A stretch of 64,000 bases of DNA from assembly GCF_016862915.1 (NCBI RefSeq), contig NZ_BONW01000010.1, positions 1-64,000 on the forward strand. Direction: 5' to 3'. A model generated the notes under the pieces. The model was given only the letters and a program-made list of their open reading frames with translations. It made no database searches and was not told where the DNA came from. The number at the start of each line of letters is the position of its first letter. Within the stretch, counting starts at the first letter, position 1. The DNA is from Plantactinospora endophytica (GTDB lineage Bacteria; Actinomycetota; Actinomycetes; Mycobacteriales; Micromonosporaceae). The translations under genes were made by a program, and so were the position numbers. Below, one piece after another: positions 50,336 through 57,076 of the stretch.

Positions 50336-51753
50336 GCACGTGATAATGCCTCATCGAGCTGCGGAAGGAACTCGGCGACGAGGCGGGATCGTGTTCGGCG
50401 GGCCAGGGCGGGGCGTAGGGAGCGTAGGTACGTACGGCCACGCGGCGACTGGACCCGAGCGAGCAGTCCGACAGCGGTCCGCATCGCATCGACCGCTGCG
50501 GGGAGGTCTCTGTTCAGCAGGTAGGCCCGCGCGAGGAAGGTCGTGTGCAGCAGCGCCGAGCGCGGATAGGCGGTTACCGGTGCCGCCGTCCCTGCTGCTG
50601 CGAGCGAGCCGACCGCGCCGCTGAGCGTGTCAATCGCCTCACCAAGTAGGCGTTTCCTGTTGGATGTGGCTTGCTCCGCGAGAGCGACGAGCCCTTGGCC
50701 GGCTTCCGCCGCGAGTTGCTCGGGGGCGAGGTAATAGAGGAAGGCGGGGGCGTCGGATCGCTGACGTTCGACCAGCAACCGCATCGCCTCTTCGGAACTG
50801 CGCCGAAAACGGGCCAGGTCGCCGTCCGCTGCGGCAGCGGTGGCTTCGCGGCCGAGTAGGCGAGCGTGCAGGATCCGGTCGCCTCTGCCGGACTCGCGTT
50901 CGGCGGCCTCGGCGAGTAGGAGCGCCTGACTGCCGTGGTCGGCGAAGGTGGACACGTAACTGAGCATGCCGATGGCGTTGGCGGCACGGTCAGCCGCCTG
51001 AACGGCGCGGCAGACGCCGATGCTGAGCAGAAGATAGCGCTCGGCGGGGCCGTAACGCCCGGAATCGAACTGGAGCCAGCCGAGTAACTGTGCGAGGTCG
51101 GCGACGATGGTAAGCAGTCGGCGGCCGATCTTCGGTTCGTAGTTGGCGTATTGAAAGAGGTCGAGCACGCTCCGGAACTCTGCGGTGACGTACCGCAAGC
51201 TCAGGGCTCCGCCGCCATGCCGGTCATCGAGGCGCCGCAGTGCGGTGACGTGCGTGGAGATGAGTTCAACCTGTTCGGGCAGGACGCGCTCACGGCCCAA
51301 TTGGTCGCGGGAGGTGAAGGCCACGTTGCGGAGCTGGTCGAGCACTGCCATCGTCAGATCCGGGCCGGAGGAGCCGACGAACCGCGTCTGAGATGTCGTG
51401 GCGGTGGCGCTGAGGTCGTTGAGGTGGCCGACCAGATCGTCAAGACAGGAGATGCTGTCGAGGCTGTCGGCCGCACCGCGAACTGCATCACCGGCGCCTT
51501 CCCGTCCTGGCCAGAGCTGGGTGGCCGACACGGCGAAGCCGAGCTGTTCGGACAGCACGGCCGCCGCCAGGTCGGGGATTGGCGGACGGGGCCGGAAGCC
51601 TCGCCGCACCCAGGGGTACGCCGCTGTCGGGTCGAGCCGGTACTTGTCGCGGCCCTGAAGCGACAGACGGCTATTGATCGCGGCCACCAGTTGGCGTGGT
51701 CCCCACTCGGCGAGCCGCAGGGCGTCCGCGAGGGATATCGGCGTCTGGACCAT
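50332..51753 (-). CDS. XRE/NsdA-like regulator with helical repeat domain
   Basis: A 473-residue regulator of a type common in streptomycetes and relatives. Residues 1-85 form a helix-turn-helix region (LADALRLAEWGPRQLVAAINSRL...AYPWVRRGFRPRPPIPDLAAAVLSEQLG). The rest is all-helical and TPR-like (LAQLLGWLQFDSGRYGPAERYLLLSI, AVDAMRTAVGLLARVQSPRGR). Such proteins are usually repressors of development or antibiotic production. ATG at 51753 after GGGAGG. GTTCACG repeats in the divergent gap may be its site. Operon with the GNAT enzyme. Confidence 0.8.
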   Translation of the reverse strand: MVQTPISLADALRLAEWGPRQLVAAINSRLSLQGRDKYRLDPTAAYPWVRRGFRPRPPIPDLAAAVLSEQLGFAVSATQLWPGREGAGDAVRGAADSLDSISCLDDLVGHLNDLSATATTSQTRFVGSSGPDLTMAVLDQLRNVAFTSRDQLGRERVLPEQVELISTHVTALRRLDDRHGGGALSLRYVTAEFRSVLDLFQYANYEPKIGRRLLTIVADLAQLLGWLQFDSGRYGPAERYLLLSIGVCRAVQAADRAANAIGMLSYVSTFADHGSQALLLAEAAERESGRGDRILHARLLGREATAAAADGDLARFRRSSEEAMRLLVERQRSDAPAFLYYLAPEQLAAEAGQGLVALAEQATSNRKRLLGEAIDTLSGAVGSLAAAGTAAPVTAYPRSALLHTTFLARAYLLNRDLPAAVDAMRTAVGLLARVQSPRGRTYLRSLRPALARRTRSRLVAEFLPQLDEALSRA

Positions 51754-51836
51754 TGGCACCTCCCGCTGTCGCCTCCCAACCGCACCGTAGCCGTCCCCTC
51801 TCGCCGCGCCTACCTGGAATAACGGTGGACGGCCAA

Positions 51837-51882
51837 GTTCACGGAATTCACGCAATGGTCACCGATGTTCCCACTGTTCACG
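51837..51882. promoter_or_regulatory. Five phased GTTCACG-like repeats
   Basis: GTTCACG (51837), ATTCACG (51846), GGTCACC (51857), GTTCCCA (51867) and GTTCACG (51876) lie 9 to 11 bases apart, about one helix turn. They sit in the 323-base gap between the regulator and the cysteine-rich protein genes and look like an operator array. Apart from this and the next ribosome site (AAAAGGAG, 52065-52072), I see nothing else in 51754-52076. Confidence 0.5.
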
Positions 51883-52076
51883 ACATCGTTGCCGGTCGAC
51901 CAACTGCGGCCGCTGATGTACTTAGCCGTGAGCAGGCATCGAACGACGGCGCATTCGTCCGAACTCGCCGGCGCAACGATGTGCACCTCGGCGCTGACCA
52001 GCCGGCGGGTCACAGGGGTGGCAGGTCGAATGGTGTTCGACAACCGCTGGGGCTGCGTCCGCCAAAAGGAGTAGGG

Positions 52077-52466
52077 ATGAGTGACCACGAACCAACCGTC
52101 CCCGGATGGGCATGTGACACATGCGGGGCCGACTGGCCGTGCGTGACCCGGCGCAAGGAGCTGAGCGCCGAGTTTGCCGGTGCCTACACGGCAAAGGTGC
52201 TCTATCTCGCGTGTCTGCTGATGGAGGCAGCCGAGGATCTACCCCACGTGCCTGCCGGGTGGCTGCACAACCGGTTTGTCGGCTGGACGAACGATGTTGG
52301 CGACCCTCCGCCATTCACCTCGGTACAGATCCTGGTCGAGAGCTACAGGCTGGCCAACGAGCACAGTCCCGACGCTGAGGGTAGGTGTCCTGTCTGCGGT
52401 GACCTGGCGGACTGCTGGGTACGCATCAATCCCGACGGACCGGGCTTCCTGATTCCGGTGCCCTGA
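52077..52466 (+). CDS. Zinc-ribbon-like small protein next to XRE regulator
   Basis: A 129-residue protein with two cysteine pairs, CDTCGADWPC near the N-terminus and CPVCGDLADC near the C-terminus, likely binding a metal. In actinomycetes similar proteins sit by XRE-type regulators of this sort and are sometimes called flavin reductase without clear support. ATG at 52077 has AAAAGGAGTAGGG upstream. Its stop overlaps the next ATG (TGATG). Role unknown; a partner of the divergent regulator is possible. Confidence 0.75.
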   Translation: MSDHEPTVPGWACDTCGADWPCVTRRKELSAEFAGAYTAKVLYLACLLMEAAEDLPHVPAGWLHNRFVGWTNDVGDPPPFTSVQILVESYRLANEHSPDAEGRCPVCGDLADCWVRINPDGPGFLIPVP

Positions 52467-52807
52467 TGCGCGAGCCACCCCGACCCGGCGACCTGGTGCG
52501 AGTGGACGGGGCGGCGAGTGTGCAATTCGCCGGCCCACGCGCCCTGTGGATCCGAGTGACCAACGTCAGTCAGAAGCCCACCTACCACGGATGGTGTTGG
52601 TTGACCGGGTACGTGCTCGACCGAACCGGCGAAGCGATCGTGAGACGCGAGATCTTCGTACAACTCGCGGGGCTACGCCCGGCGCCTGGGCCGAGCGGTC
52701 CGCTATCCCGGTCAGGCTATGCAGCGGCAGGCGGGGTGCCAGTCTGGACCAGACCATCGGAGTGGTCAGCGCGGCCACCCTGGCGTAGCCGGGCCGAGGG
52801 TCCGTGA
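52466..52807 (+). CDS. Hypothetical protein of the XRE-regulator module
   Basis: A 113-residue protein. The first 75 residues (PGDLVRVDGAASVQFAGPRALWIRVTNVSQKPTYHGWCWLTGYVLDRTGEAIVRREIFVQLAGLRP) look like a small beta domain found next to the cysteine-rich protein in other actinomycetes. The remaining 38 residues are Pro/Ser/Arg-rich and may come from a lost stop codon. Start coupled to the preceding stop. Function unknown. Confidence 0.7.
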   Translation: MREPPRPGDLVRVDGAASVQFAGPRALWIRVTNVSQKPTYHGWCWLTGYVLDRTGEAIVRREIFVQLAGLRPAPGPSGPLSRSGYAAAGGVPVWTRPSEWSARPPWRSRAEGP

Positions 52808-52879
52808 TGGAAGCCGATCAGCTCAAGCCGCCGTCCGCAGCAGCTCGTACTGCCGCGTCGTGCGCGCCCTGATCCTCGG

Positions 52880-53140
52880 ATGCAGCGCCAGGGCATCACC
52901 GCAGCCAAACAGTGCGGCGTTACTCCGGCTGCAAACCCGCCCTCACACGAGCTGGTGGAGCAGTTGCGCGAGCGTGCCACCGCTGGCGAGCGGGAAGCCC
53001 GCACTTGCCCGGGAGTCCGGCGTCAGCCGCGAGACGGTCTACAACTACCTGCGCCCGGCGGTCGCCACCGGCCGGCCTCGGGCGCCATCCGATGTCGAGG
53101 CTTGCTGTCGGTGGTGCCCTCCTGGCGTTGACCTCTGCTA
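52880..53140 (+). pseudogene. Broken HTH DNA-binding gene
   Basis: One frame reads HELVEQLRERATAGE up to about 52998; a second frame continues with LARESGVSRETVYNYLRPAV, a clear helix-turn-helix. Joining them needs a frameshift around 52995-53010, so the gene looks inactive. It resembles small resolvase- or Sir-type HTH proteins. It marks the right half of the lower-GC patch. Confidence 0.5.
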
Positions 53141-53617
53141 GTCGCAGAACCGCCACTGGGTGCTGGTGGTGCCGTAGATTCCTCCGCCGTAGATGGCTTC
53201 GATGGATCCCGTCCACCTGATGCAGGTGTTGGCGGCATCGCCGCTGACCGCCGCGTAGTGGGCGTAGTTTCCTTCGTCCCGAAGGGTGCTCATGCCCTGA
53301 CGCTCAAGCACGGCCTCCGTGTAACTGGCGACGCCGTCTGCCCGGCCAACCCTGAGGGTGACCACGCAGTTTTCCTGGTAGCTGTTGCTCCACAGCACGT
53401 AGACCTCGCCCAGCGGCATGTTGTTTCCGTCGTCCCAAAGATCTGACCTGATGAGCTGCGTGTAGGCACCGTTCGACCAACCGCAGCCCTGCGCCGAAAC
53501 GACGGCTTCGCGCAGGGTGTGGGCCGAGGCGGGCGAGGCCACCAACGTGATCGAGCCGAGAACAAGGGCCAGGGTCAGACTGAGACGCGCGAGTAGGCGC
53601 CGGTAGGTCCGAGACAT
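53138..53617 (-). CDS. Secreted protein, spore-associated protein A-like
   Basis: A 159-residue exported protein. Residues 1-32 are a Sec signal (RRLLARLSLTLALVLGSITLVASPASA). The mature part of about 127 residues has four cysteines (SAQGCGWSN, QENCVVTLRVG, ANTCIRWTG, WRFC) and the pattern of the SapA-like proteins of actinomycetes (GxxYxLW..., NCVVTxR, G-Y-YA-V). These are associated with spore or hyphal surfaces; no enzyme activity is known. Only modestly GC-rich, like its neighbours in the patch. No clear partner gene. Confidence 0.75.
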   Translation of the reverse strand: MSRTYRRLLARLSLTLALVLGSITLVASPASAHTLREAVVSAQGCGWSNGAYTQLIRSDLWDDGNNMPLGEVYVLWSNSYQENCVVTLRVGRADGVASYTEAVLERQGMSTLRDEGNYAHYAAVSGDAANTCIRWTGSIEAIYGGGIYGTTSTQWRFCD

Positions 53618-53870
53618 CGCAGATCCTCTCTGGTACCGCTACATCCACTCCGGCAGGAACCATCCCGGTACGCGGGGCGCTCGTCCGGCCGAGCCGCCCT
53701 GAAGGACGGAGATCGCCGGATGGACGTGGGTCGAATCCCCCGCCGACCTGATTCCAGTATGCGTGCGCCACGCGTACCTGGTCCTTGACGGAGCACCCTT
53801 CGGTTTCGTGACACAGATGTCTGCCGAGCCCGCTGCCAGTGGTCGCCGACGGCCGGGCAGGCGACGACGA

Positions 53871-54932
53871 TCAGCTCCCTGTTCCGCGTTCGCCGTCCGA
53901 GCGACCCGTCTGTGGGCGCCAGGGCGCCTGCTTCGGCGAGCGCGGTGGCCCCACGACGTCGGTGAGCATGCCGGCGGGAACTGCCGCGTTCAGATCTGTG
54001 TCTGCGGGCTGGGGTAGAGCCAGTGGCGTTGACGCCGGTCGGGCTGGAGCTCCGCCGGCTGAGGTGTCGGCGCCTCGCGGCGCCGGAGTACGCACCACCA
54101 AGGCCAGCCCGACCAGTACGACGGCACCGGCCACGATCTCCGTCCACGTGATCGGCTCGTCGAGCAGCAGCGCGGCGGCGGCCAGCCCGAAGATCGGCAC
54201 CAGCAGGCTGAACGGGGCGACCCGGGCCACCGAGTACGTGCCGATCAGCCGGTTCCAGATGCCCCAGCCGACCAGCGTCGACAGGTACCCGACGTAGCCG
54301 ACCGCCAGCACCGCGCTCCAGGACATCCCGGTGATCGCGTCGAAGACGACCCGTGGCCCGTCCACCACCCCGGCCAGCCCGAGCAGCGGCAGCGGCGGTA
54401 CCAGGCTGGACCAGACCAGCAGCGACAGTGGCCGGGTCTCGCCGCTGGCCCGGACCACCACGTTCGCCAGCGCCCAGCTCACGGCGGCGACCAGGGTGAG
54501 CGCGAAGCCGATCGCGGTGGCGTGCCCGCCCACACCGACCGCCAGCAGGGCGATCCCGGCCGACCCGACGAGTACCCCGGCGAGCTGCGTACCGCCGGGG
54601 CGCTCGCCGAGGAAGGCCGTGGCCAGCATCACCGAGACCAGCGCCTGGGTCTGCAACACCAGCGAGGCGAGTCCGGGCGGCATCCCGGCGTCGATGGCGA
54701 CGAACAGGATGCCGAACTTGCAGACGCCGAGGATGATCCCGTAGCCGAGTACGTAGCGGAACCGGGCGGTCGGGCGGGGTACCAGGAAGACCAGCGGCAA
54801 TGCGGCGGCGACGAACCGCAGCGCGGTCAGCACCAGCGGCGGCAGGTCGCGGAGGCCGACCTCGATGACGACGAAGTTGATCCCCCAGAGGGCGGCGACC
54901 AGTACCGCCTGCATGCGGTGCGGAAATCTCAT
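53871..54932 (-). CDS. EamA/DMT family transporter
   Basis: A drug/metabolite exporter of about 353 residues with ten transmembrane helices in two EamA halves (residues 5-135 and 145-280). LWGINFVVIEVGLRDLPPLVLTALRF is the family opening; VSLLGTLVGWGIWNRLIGTYSVARVAPFSLLVPIFGL-like sequence lies in the second half. It probably exports an amino acid or related metabolite. The last 60 residues are a Pro/Ala-rich tail not usual for the family and may be a stop-codon loss. ATG at 54932. Divergent from a LysR gene that likely controls it. Confidence 0.85.
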   Translation of the reverse strand: MRFPHRMQAVLVAALWGINFVVIEVGLRDLPPLVLTALRFVAAALPLVFLVPRPTARFRYVLGYGIILGVCKFGILFVAIDAGMPPGLASLVLQTQALVSVMLATAFLGERPGGTQLAGVLVGSAGIALLAVGVGGHATAIGFALTLVAAVSWALANVVVRASGETRPLSLLVWSSLVPPLPLLGLAGVVDGPRVVFDAITGMSWSAVLAVGYVGYLSTLVGWGIWNRLIGTYSVARVAPFSLLVPIFGLAAAALLLDEPITWTEIVAGAVVLVGLALVVRTPAPRGADTSAGGAPARPASTPLALPQPADTDLNAAVPAGMLTDVVGPPRSPKQAPWRPQTGRSDGERGTGS

Positions 54933-54956
54933 GCCGACCACGCTGCCGGCCAGCAC

Positions 54957-54985
54957 GGTTAAGGTCCAGTTCAGGATTCTTAACC
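54957..54985. promoter_or_regulatory. LysR-type operator
   Basis: GGTTAAG (54957-54963) and CTTAACC (54979-54985) form a perfect inverted repeat around 15 bases in the 72-base gap between the exporter and LysR genes. Confidence 0.6.
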
Positions 54986-54992
54986 AGCGTTG

Positions 54993-54998
54993 TAGCGT
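54993..54998 (+). promoter_or_regulatory. -10 box of leaderless LysR transcript
   Basis: TAGCGT lies six bases before the ATG at 55005; there is no ribosome site. Confidence 0.5.
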
Positions 54999-55004
54999 GG
55001 CTAC

Positions 55005-55955
55005 ATGGATCTGGACGTCCGGCGGCTGCGGGTACTGCACGAGGTGGCGTTGCGCGGCGGGGTGACCGCTGCCGCCGCAGCGTTGCACGTCACCCCGTCG
55101 GCGGTCTCCCAGCAGCTCGCCCAGCTCGCCCGGGAGGCCGGCTATCCACTGGTCGAGCGCTCCGGCCGGGGCGTGGTGCTGACGTCGGCCGGGCAGGTGC
55201 TCGCGGTGCACGCCGAGCGGATCCTCGGCGCCGTCGAGCAGGCGGTCACCGGGCTGGCCGTCGCGCACCGGCGGGTCGCCGGGACCGTCCGGGTCGGCTC
55301 GTTCCCGTCCGCCGCCGGAGCCCTGGTCGCGCCGGCCGCCGCCCGGGCGATGGCCGCGCACCCCGACCTCGACGTACGGGTGAGCGAGGCCGAGGACGAG
55401 CAGAGCCGGCTGGACCTGCGCTCGGCCGTACTCGACATCGCGGTCCTCCAGGAGTACGACCACGTGCCCGGGATCGCCACCGCCGAACTGGACCGGCACC
55501 CGATCGCCACCGACCCGATGCACCTGATCACCCCGTCCGGCTGGGGTCGGCACACCGGGCGGCTCGGCGACCTCGCCGACGTGCCCTGGGTGGCCAGTGC
55601 CGCGTACACCCCGTGCGGCCGGTCCACCCTGCACGCCTGCCACCTGGCCGGTTTCGAGCCCGACATCCGGCATCGGGCGATCGACTTCGCGCTCACCCTG
55701 GACCTGGTGGCGGCCGGGCTCGGCGCCGCACTCGTACCCGGGATGGCGCTGCGGAACGTGCCGGCCGGGGTACACGTCGAGCCGCTGGTCCGGCCGGTCA
55801 CCGGTCGCCGGATCTTCGCGGTGACCCGTCCGCGCGGCGACGGCCCCGTCCATCCGGCCATCGCCGCCGTCCTCGACGCGCTGGCCCAGGTACGCCCACC
55901 CGCCGGCACCCAGACCACCCGGCTCGCGGCCGGCGTGGCGGCGGCGATGCGGTAG
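55005..55955 (+). CDS. LysR family transcriptional regulator
   Basis: A 316-residue LysR regulator. The N-terminal winged HTH (LDVRRLRVLHEVALRGGVTAAAAALHVTPSAVSQQLAQLAREAGYPLVER) is followed by the two-lobed effector domain (TVRVGSFPSAAGALVAPAA, then WVASAAYTPCGRSTLHACHLAGFEPDIRHR). In its family it binds an inverted repeat beside its own start and turns on or represses the divergent gene, here the EamA exporter. The effector might be the exported compound. Start and promoter suggest leaderless expression. Confidence 0.92.
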   Translation: MDLDVRRLRVLHEVALRGGVTAAAAALHVTPSAVSQQLAQLAREAGYPLVERSGRGVVLTSAGQVLAVHAERILGAVEQAVTGLAVAHRRVAGTVRVGSFPSAAGALVAPAAARAMAAHPDLDVRVSEAEDEQSRLDLRSAVLDIAVLQEYDHVPGIATAELDRHPIATDPMHLITPSGWGRHTGRLGDLADVPWVASAAYTPCGRSTLHACHLAGFEPDIRHRAIDFALTLDLVAAGLGAALVPGMALRNVPAGVHVEPLVRPVTGRRIFAVTRPRGDGPVHPAIAAVLDALAQVRPPAGTQTTRLAAGVAAAMR

Positions 55956-55982
55956 CCGGCCGATCTGTCGGTGCCGGATGTG

Positions 55983-56297
55983 ATGATGGCCGGCGTGATC
56001 GTCGTCTTCGAGGCCGAGCTGTGGATCTGGGAAGCCCGTCGCGACGAGAGTTGGACGTTCGTGAGCCTGCCGGTCGACGCGTCCGAGGAGATCCGCGAGC
56101 TGACCGCCGGCCGGCGCCGGGGCTTCGGCTCGCTCCGCGTGCGGGTCACCCTGCGCGGCAGCGGGTGGTCGACCTCCATCTTCCCGGACAGCGCGCGCGG
56201 CTGCTTCGTGCTGCCGGTCAAGCGCGCCGTCCGCCGGGCCGAAGGGCTCGACGTCGGTGACGTCGCCACCGTCACCGTCGAACTCCTCGACCTCTGA
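55983..56297 (+). CDS. DUF1905 domain protein
   Basis: A 104-residue protein almost wholly made of DUF1905 (IVVFEAELWIWEARRDESWTFVSLPVDASEEIREL, GFGSLRVRVTLRGSGWSTSIFP, GCFVLPVKRAVRRAEGLDVGDVATVTVEL). The fold is a small beta barrel found alone or with a YdeI-like domain; function not known. Several close starts (GTG 55971, ATG 55983, ATG 55986, GTG 55995) are possible. It is a single gene between the LysR gene and the repeat array. Confidence 0.8.
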   Translation: MMAGVIVVFEAELWIWEARRDESWTFVSLPVDASEEIRELTAGRRRGFGSLRVRVTLRGSGWSTSIFPDSARGCFVLPVKRAVRRAEGLDVGDVATVTVELLDL

Positions 56298-56361
56298 CAG
56301 TGAAGATGTAGGAGCGGGTCACCCGAGGGTCTGACCCGACCTCTGACGGTCGGCTGGACAC

Positions 56362-56430
56362 GACCGGCGGATGCGGCCGGCTGTGGGCGACCGGCGGACA
56401 CGGCCGGTTGAGGGCGACTGGCGGATAGCG
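56362..56430. repeat. 27-bp tandem repeat
   Basis: GACCGGCGGATGCGGCCGGC-type units at 56362-56388 and 56389-56415, followed by a partial third (GACTGGCGGATAGCGGAC). It fills the gap between the DUF1905 gene and the membrane coiled-coil gene. Confidence 0.85.
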
Positions 56431-56478
56431 GACAGTCTGCTGCCGAAACGGCCGGCTGGCCGCACGGGCATGGATGCC

Positions 56479-56484
56479 TATCAT
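56479..56484 (+). promoter_or_regulatory. -10 box of the membrane protein/WD40 pair
   Basis: TATCAT lies seven bases before the ATG at 56492. It is the best -10 box in the region and no ribosome site is present, so the two-gene unit is probably leaderless. Confidence 0.55.
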
Positions 56485-56491
56485 CGGGTCC

Positions 56492-57076
56492 ATGCCGCCG
56501 GTCGCGATGGTCGCCGTGGAACAGGCTCCCACGGTCACCGACTGGATGGAGGGCGTCGGCGCCCTGGTCACCGCGCTCTTCGCACTCACCGCGATCGCCG
56601 TCTCGGTGGCACTCGGCCGGCAGGACCGTCGCCGCGCCCAGCAGCAACTGCACGAGGAACAGCGGCGGCACGAACAGGTGCTGCAACACGAGCGGCAGCG
56701 CTTCGCGGACGAGCGGGAGGCGGCCGAGGCGCGGCTGCGGACCGAGCACCAGCGGCTGGCCGAAGAGACCCGACGGCAGTTCCACCTCCAGACCCTGCAA
56801 CGGGTCGTCGACGCGTACGCCCAGCTCGGCACCGCCCCCGTCGACGGCCATCCGGCGCTCGGCCGGCTCCAGGTGGATCTGCGGGCTCTGCCGGACGACG
56901 CGGTGAGCCTGCTGCGCTTCCAGTACGGCATCGCCGACAACTCCGCCGCGCGTAGCAAGCGGGCCGGTATTGCGCAGGCCCGGTCCGCCGAGATCCGCCG
57001 TCCCGTACCGGCCGACTGGATCTTCGCGGAGCTGGCCGACGACGCGCTGCGGCTGCTGCACGGGACCGGTGCCTGA
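56492..57076 (+). CDS. Membrane-anchored coiled-coil protein
   Basis: A 194-residue protein that I cannot place in a named family. One transmembrane helix lies at about residues 21-41 (VGALVTALFALTAIAVSVALG), followed by a charged coiled coil (about 43-105, QDRRRAQQQLHEEQRRHEQVL) and a C-terminal helical part (LQTLQRVVDAYAQLGTAP). The WD40-protein gene starts within its last codons, so the two are translationally coupled. A membrane anchor, partner or effector for the WD40 sensor is the natural guess. Confidence 0.75.
   Translation: MPPVAMVAVEQAPTVTDWMEGVGALVTALFALTAIAVSVALGRQDRRRAQQQLHEEQRRHEQVLQHERQRFADEREAAEARLRTEHQRLAEETRRQFHLQTLQRVVDAYAQLGTAPVDGHPALGRLQVDLRALPDDAVSLLRFQYGIADNSAARSKRAGIAQARSAEIRRPVPADWIFAELADDALRLLHGTGA

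Noticed and set aside
51810-52088. Small frames on both strands in the gap between the regulator and the cysteine-rich protein
   Set aside because: They overlap each other and the operator-like repeats, and lack ribosome sites.
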